A stretch of DNA of 8,265 nucleotides from Candidatus Hermodarchaeota archaeon (GTDB taxonomy: Archaea > Asgardarchaeota > Hermodarchaeia > Hermodarchaeales > Hermodarchaeaceae): contig JAEOSV010000195.1 in the NCBI GenBank assembly GCA_016840185.1, positions 1-8,265 of the forward strand, in the 5' to 3' direction. Of this stretch, positions 6,811 to 8,265 are shown in pieces (the first letter of the stretch is position 1; every line of letters starts with the position of its first letter). The translations under genes were made by a program, and so were the position numbers. The notes under the pieces are model-generated. The model ran no database searches and was not told the origin of the DNA. It saw only the letters and a program-made list of their open reading frames with translations.

Positions 6811-6846
6811 GATAGCCCTTCTATCCGTAGCATGACTACGATGCTA
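6811..6846 (+). repeat. Left-end hairpins overlapping the tnpB start
   Basis: GATAG (6811-6815) pairs with CTATC (6821-6825) around CCCTT. Immediately next, two mutually exclusive hairpins form: CGTAG (6826-6830) with CTACG (6836-6840), or TAGCAT (6828-6833) with ATGCTA (6841-6846). Both possible ATG starts of tnpB (6832 and 6841) lie within this structure. They could be transposase recognition hairpins or could limit TnpB translation. Confidence 0.4.
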
Positions 6847-8151
6847 CTAACCCGAAAGATTCGCATAACTCCCACGACTGCCCAAACCCAAGTTTTGTGG
6901 GCTTTATCCGAAAAATGCCGACTTCTGTATAACTTCGCCTTAGCTGAACGACGCAGCCAGTGGACAACAAATCGCACGAAACCAGCGACCGAGCGCACCC
7001 ACATCACATACATACAACAACAAAATACCCTACCAACTCTCAAATCCCAGTATCCCGAATACACTTGGGTCTATTCTAAGGTCTTGCAAATGACTCTTCG
7101 CCGACTAGATGCTGACTACAAGTCCTTCTTTGCCCGCTGGAAAAACGGTGACACCAAAGCCCGGCCTCCCCGCTTCAAAGGCAAACACTACTTTACCACC
7201 CTATGCTACAATCAATCCGGATTTACCCTAGACGTCGAACACCAACTGATTCGCTTCTCCCACCGCCACCCCTCAGGCGTTAAACTGGAATTTTCATTGC
7301 CCTGGTTACCACCACTGAACGATAAGGTCAAACAAGTTGAACTCTTTCAGGATCGACGACGGCGGTGGTTCGTTTCCATCATCTTCGAGGTTACAGTTCC
7401 TCCATATGTTGATAATGGTCGGTATCAGGCTATCGACTTGGGCATAATCAATTTGGTTACGGCGGTGAACCTGCAAGGAAAGTTTGTCCATATCCGAAAT
7501 CGCCGCCCTGGCTTGTATTGGAAGGACAAACTTCGGGAGGTGCAATCTCGCCGTGATCATTGTCGGAAGTACAGTAAGAAGTGGTTCTTCTATCAGCGGA
7601 AATGGTTGAAGATGCGACGAAAGCTCACCAATCAGTTGCGGGATTTCCAGCATAAAATTTCCAAGGTGGTGGTTACAAATACCCGGGCCAATACAATCAT
7701 CGTCGGTGATCTCGCAGTAAAGCGCATGGCGCGGAAAAAGCGAACATTGGGTTGTAGACGGCAGAATAAGGCTAACCGGACGTTGAATCATTCGATGCAG
7801 AGCACAGGTTTCTTGGGGCGGTTTGTCAAATTCTTAACCTACAAAGCAAAAGAAGTAGGGAAGAGCGTGATAAGAATTGACGAGTCTCAGACCACTAAGA
7901 CCTGTTGTGTGTGCGGAAGGGTTCGGGTGCGACGGTTATCGGAGCGTGTTATCCAGTGCAATTGTGGAACCCCCTTTGACCGCGATCAGAACGCGGCGGT
8001 CAATATCATGGTGCGGTTCCTATCGCAGCAACCCCCTGTGAACGGGGAGCCATTACAAGCATTCTTGTGTGGCTTGCATCGACACACAGCCCTACCCGTG
8101 ATACCTCAGGTAGTGGACTCGATGGGAATCCCTGCATTAATGCAGGAATAG
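6832..8151 (+). CDS. tnpB: TnpB RNA-guided nuclease, RuvC-II Glu replaced by Gly
   Basis: About 439 residues from ATG 6832 (436 from ATG 6841, which reads MLLTRKIRITPT and fits the family N-terminus equally well). The frame is open to 6730 through a TTG, but those residues do not look like TnpB. Order: helical N-terminal part, RPPRFKGK (112-119), RuvC-I AIDLGIINLVTA with D202, a bridge-helix-like basic region (230-270), RuvC-II IIVGDLAVKRMA (289-300), a zinc ribbon with C358, C361, C376 and C378, and RuvC-III FDRDQNAAVNI with D383/D385. The canonical Glu of RuvC-II is Gly292; Glu341 in YKAKEVGK could be a displaced acidic residue. TnpB cuts DNA under reRNA guidance and helps retain IS605 elements. 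No Shine-Dalgarno is seen. Base use shifts from C-rich to G-rich within the gene. The coding frame is intact. Confidence 0.93.
   Translation: MTTMLLTRKIRITPTTAQTQVLWALSEKCRLLYNFALAERRSQWTTNRTKPATERTHITYIQQQNTLPTLKSQYPEYTWVYSKVLQMTLRRLDADYKSFFARWKNGDTKARPPRFKGKHYFTTLCYNQSGFTLDVEHQLIRFSHRHPSGVKLEFSLPWLPPLNDKVKQVELFQDRRRRWFVSIIFEVTVPPYVDNGRYQAIDLGIINLVTAVNLQGKFVHIRNRRPGLYWKDKLREVQSRRDHCRKYSKKWFFYQRKWLKMRRKLTNQLRDFQHKISKVVVTNTRANTIIVGDLAVKRMARKKRTLGCRRQNKANRTLNHSMQSTGFLGRFVKFLTYKAKEVGKSVIRIDESQTTKTCCVCGRVRVRRLSERVIQCNCGTPFDRDQNAAVNIMVRFLSQQPPVNGEPLQAFLCGLHRHTALPVIPQVVDSMGIPALMQE
8131..8146. repeat. Perfect 16-base palindrome at the tnpB 3' end (right-end hairpin)
   Basis: CCTGCATTAATGCAGG is its own reverse complement. 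As a hairpin it gives a 6 bp stem with a TTAA loop, ending three bases before the tnpB stop codon and about 20 bases from the end of the converging deoxyhypusine synthase gene. It is a good candidate for the right-end hairpin of the element and the last stem of the reRNA. No T-run follows on either strand, so it does not look like a terminator. Confidence 0.5.
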
Positions 8152-8153
8152 TT
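8147..8153 (+). repeat. Right copy of the AATAGTT direct repeat
   Basis: This second copy of the 7-base repeat (the other is at 6774-6780) starts right after the right-end palindrome and includes the tnpB stop codon TAG. If it is the right tip of the element, the guide segment of the reRNA would begin at about 8154. Confidence 0.3.
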
Positions 8154-8162
8154 CACCTCTTT

Positions 8163-8265
8163 CTAAACTGATTCAATATCTTCTAAAACGGCACCAATTA
8201 TTAGCGGAAAGAGGGCGGTTGCGTCACCAATAACGGTTTCAAACTTGGCTTCTGCCTTTACCTTG
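8163..8265 (-). CDS. dys: Deoxyhypusine synthase, C-terminal end (runs off the right edge)
   Basis: The visible 33 C-terminal residues read KVKAEAKFETVIGDATALFP followed by LIIGAVLEDIESV and a TAG stop. The pattern K-x-x-A-x-x-x-x-V-x-x-D-A-T-x-x-F-P-L-I-x-x-A is the end of archaeal deoxyhypusine synthase. That enzyme transfers an aminobutyl group from spermidine to a lysine of aIF5A with NAD as cofactor. The catalytic lysine region lies outside the window. The gene runs in the same direction as the srp54 cluster and would have been its upstream neighbour before the TnpB insertion. Downstream of the stop is GAGGTG with no start codon at a useful distance. Confidence 0.8.
   Translation of the reverse strand, partial: KVKAEAKFETVIGDATALFPLIIGAVLEDIESV

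Larger units (their letters stand above)
6781..8153 (+). mobile_element. TnpB-only (IS1341-type) IS605-family element, provisional ends
   Basis: A single tnpB on the strand opposite to all host genes, with no tnpA in the window, sits between deoxyhypusine synthase and srp54. Provisional ends follow the AATAGTT repeat: the element would start after the left copy and finish with the right copy. Inside these limits, hairpins lie near both ends (6811-6846 and 8131-8146), the usual IS200/IS605 plan rather than terminal inverted repeats. A short AACT (6804-6807) near the foot of the left hairpins is complementary to AGTT of the repeat, reminiscent of IS605 guide-cleavage pairing. The left end could instead lie near 6730, before the 40-base palindrome. 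No target duplication is expected for this family. Confidence 0.4.
8032..8153 (+). ncRNA. Candidate omega/reRNA scaffold at the tnpB 3' end
   Basis: In characterised TnpB elements the guide RNA derives from the 3' end of tnpB and the right end. Here that stretch folds into consecutive hairpins. CCCC (8032-8035) pairs with GGGG (8044-8047). AGCCA (8048-8052) pairs with TGGCT (8070-8074), enclosing ACAAG (8055-8059) with CTTGT (8064-8068). CTACC (8092-8096) pairs with GGTAG (8109-8113). The last is the palindrome at 8131-8146. The C-terminal ~45 codons lie beyond RuvC-III and show no domain motif, which suits a dual RNA role. The 5' limit and exact 3' end are guesses. Confidence 0.45.

Noticed and set aside
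6730..6831. 34-residue N-terminal extension of TnpB from a TTG
   Set aside because: The residues do not resemble a TnpB N-terminus and pass through the C-run and hairpins. The family-like start is at 6832 or 6841.
7306..7791. 161-codon open frame on the minus strand inside tnpB
   Set aside because: It is antisense to conserved TnpB codons including RuvC-I and RuvC-II, shows no recognisable domain, and is best explained as a shadow frame.
8131..8146. Palindrome as a bidirectional terminator between tnpB and dys
   Set aside because: There is no T-run on either strand after the stem, and archaeal terminators rely mainly on T-tracts. A transposon right-end/reRNA role fits better.
1..8265. CRISPR array, tRNA or rRNA genes
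   Set aside because: No regularly spaced repeats and no cloverleaf or rRNA sequence was recognised on either strand.

Overview
The window is archaeal. It holds a long run of minus-strand translation and RNA-processing genes with archaeal signatures: ribosomal protein L21e, RNA polymerase subunit Rpo4 (RpoF), a DUF655 protein, Pus10, SRP54 without a bacterial-type partner, and the end of a deoxyhypusine synthase. The lineage cannot be fixed from the sequence. Moderate GC and several divergent family members suggest an uncultured archaeon rather than a well-known model species (inference).

Layout, read in the direction of host transcription (right to left): C-terminus of deoxyhypusine synthase (8163-8265), then a TnpB insertion on the opposite strand (about 6780-8153), then SRP54 (5309-6670), a divergent TrmY-family protein (4745-5308), Pus10 (3342-4697), L21e (3043-3348), Rpo4 (2666-3025), DUF655 (1994-2593), KsgA/Dim1 (1155-1979), a HemK/Mtq2-type methyltransferase (553-1158) and the N-terminal part of an Obg/DRG-like GTPase (1-493). 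Spacing is tight: SRP54/TrmY-like 0 bp, Pus10/L21e 7 bp overlap, L21e/Rpo4 17 bp, DUF655/KsgA 14 bp, KsgA/HemK ATGA overlap. Several genes have clear Shine-Dalgarno motifs. The 72-base rpo4-DUF655 gap holds a strong hairpin.

The host genes share one theme, making and tuning the translation machinery. SRP54 targets nascent chains. Pus10 and the TrmY family act on successive steps at tRNA position 54. L21e is a large-subunit protein, KsgA dimethylates 16S rRNA, HemK/Mtq2 methylates release factor, the GTPase is of a ribosome-associated type, and deoxyhypusine synthase modifies aIF5A.

The accessory part is a TnpB-only (IS1341-type) element between deoxyhypusine synthase and srp54. Its TnpB has an intact zinc ribbon and RuvC-I and RuvC-III aspartates, but Gly where the usual RuvC-II Glu sits. 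The last ~120 bases of the gene fold into successive hairpins, as expected of an omega/reRNA, and the following bases (the candidate guide) run into the 3' end of the deoxyhypusine synthase gene. The most interesting points are this rearranged or lost TnpB active site, the TrmY-like protein that lacks the family's C-terminal knot motifs while sitting between SRP54 and Pus10, and a Pus10 with one zinc-ligand Cys replaced by Asp.
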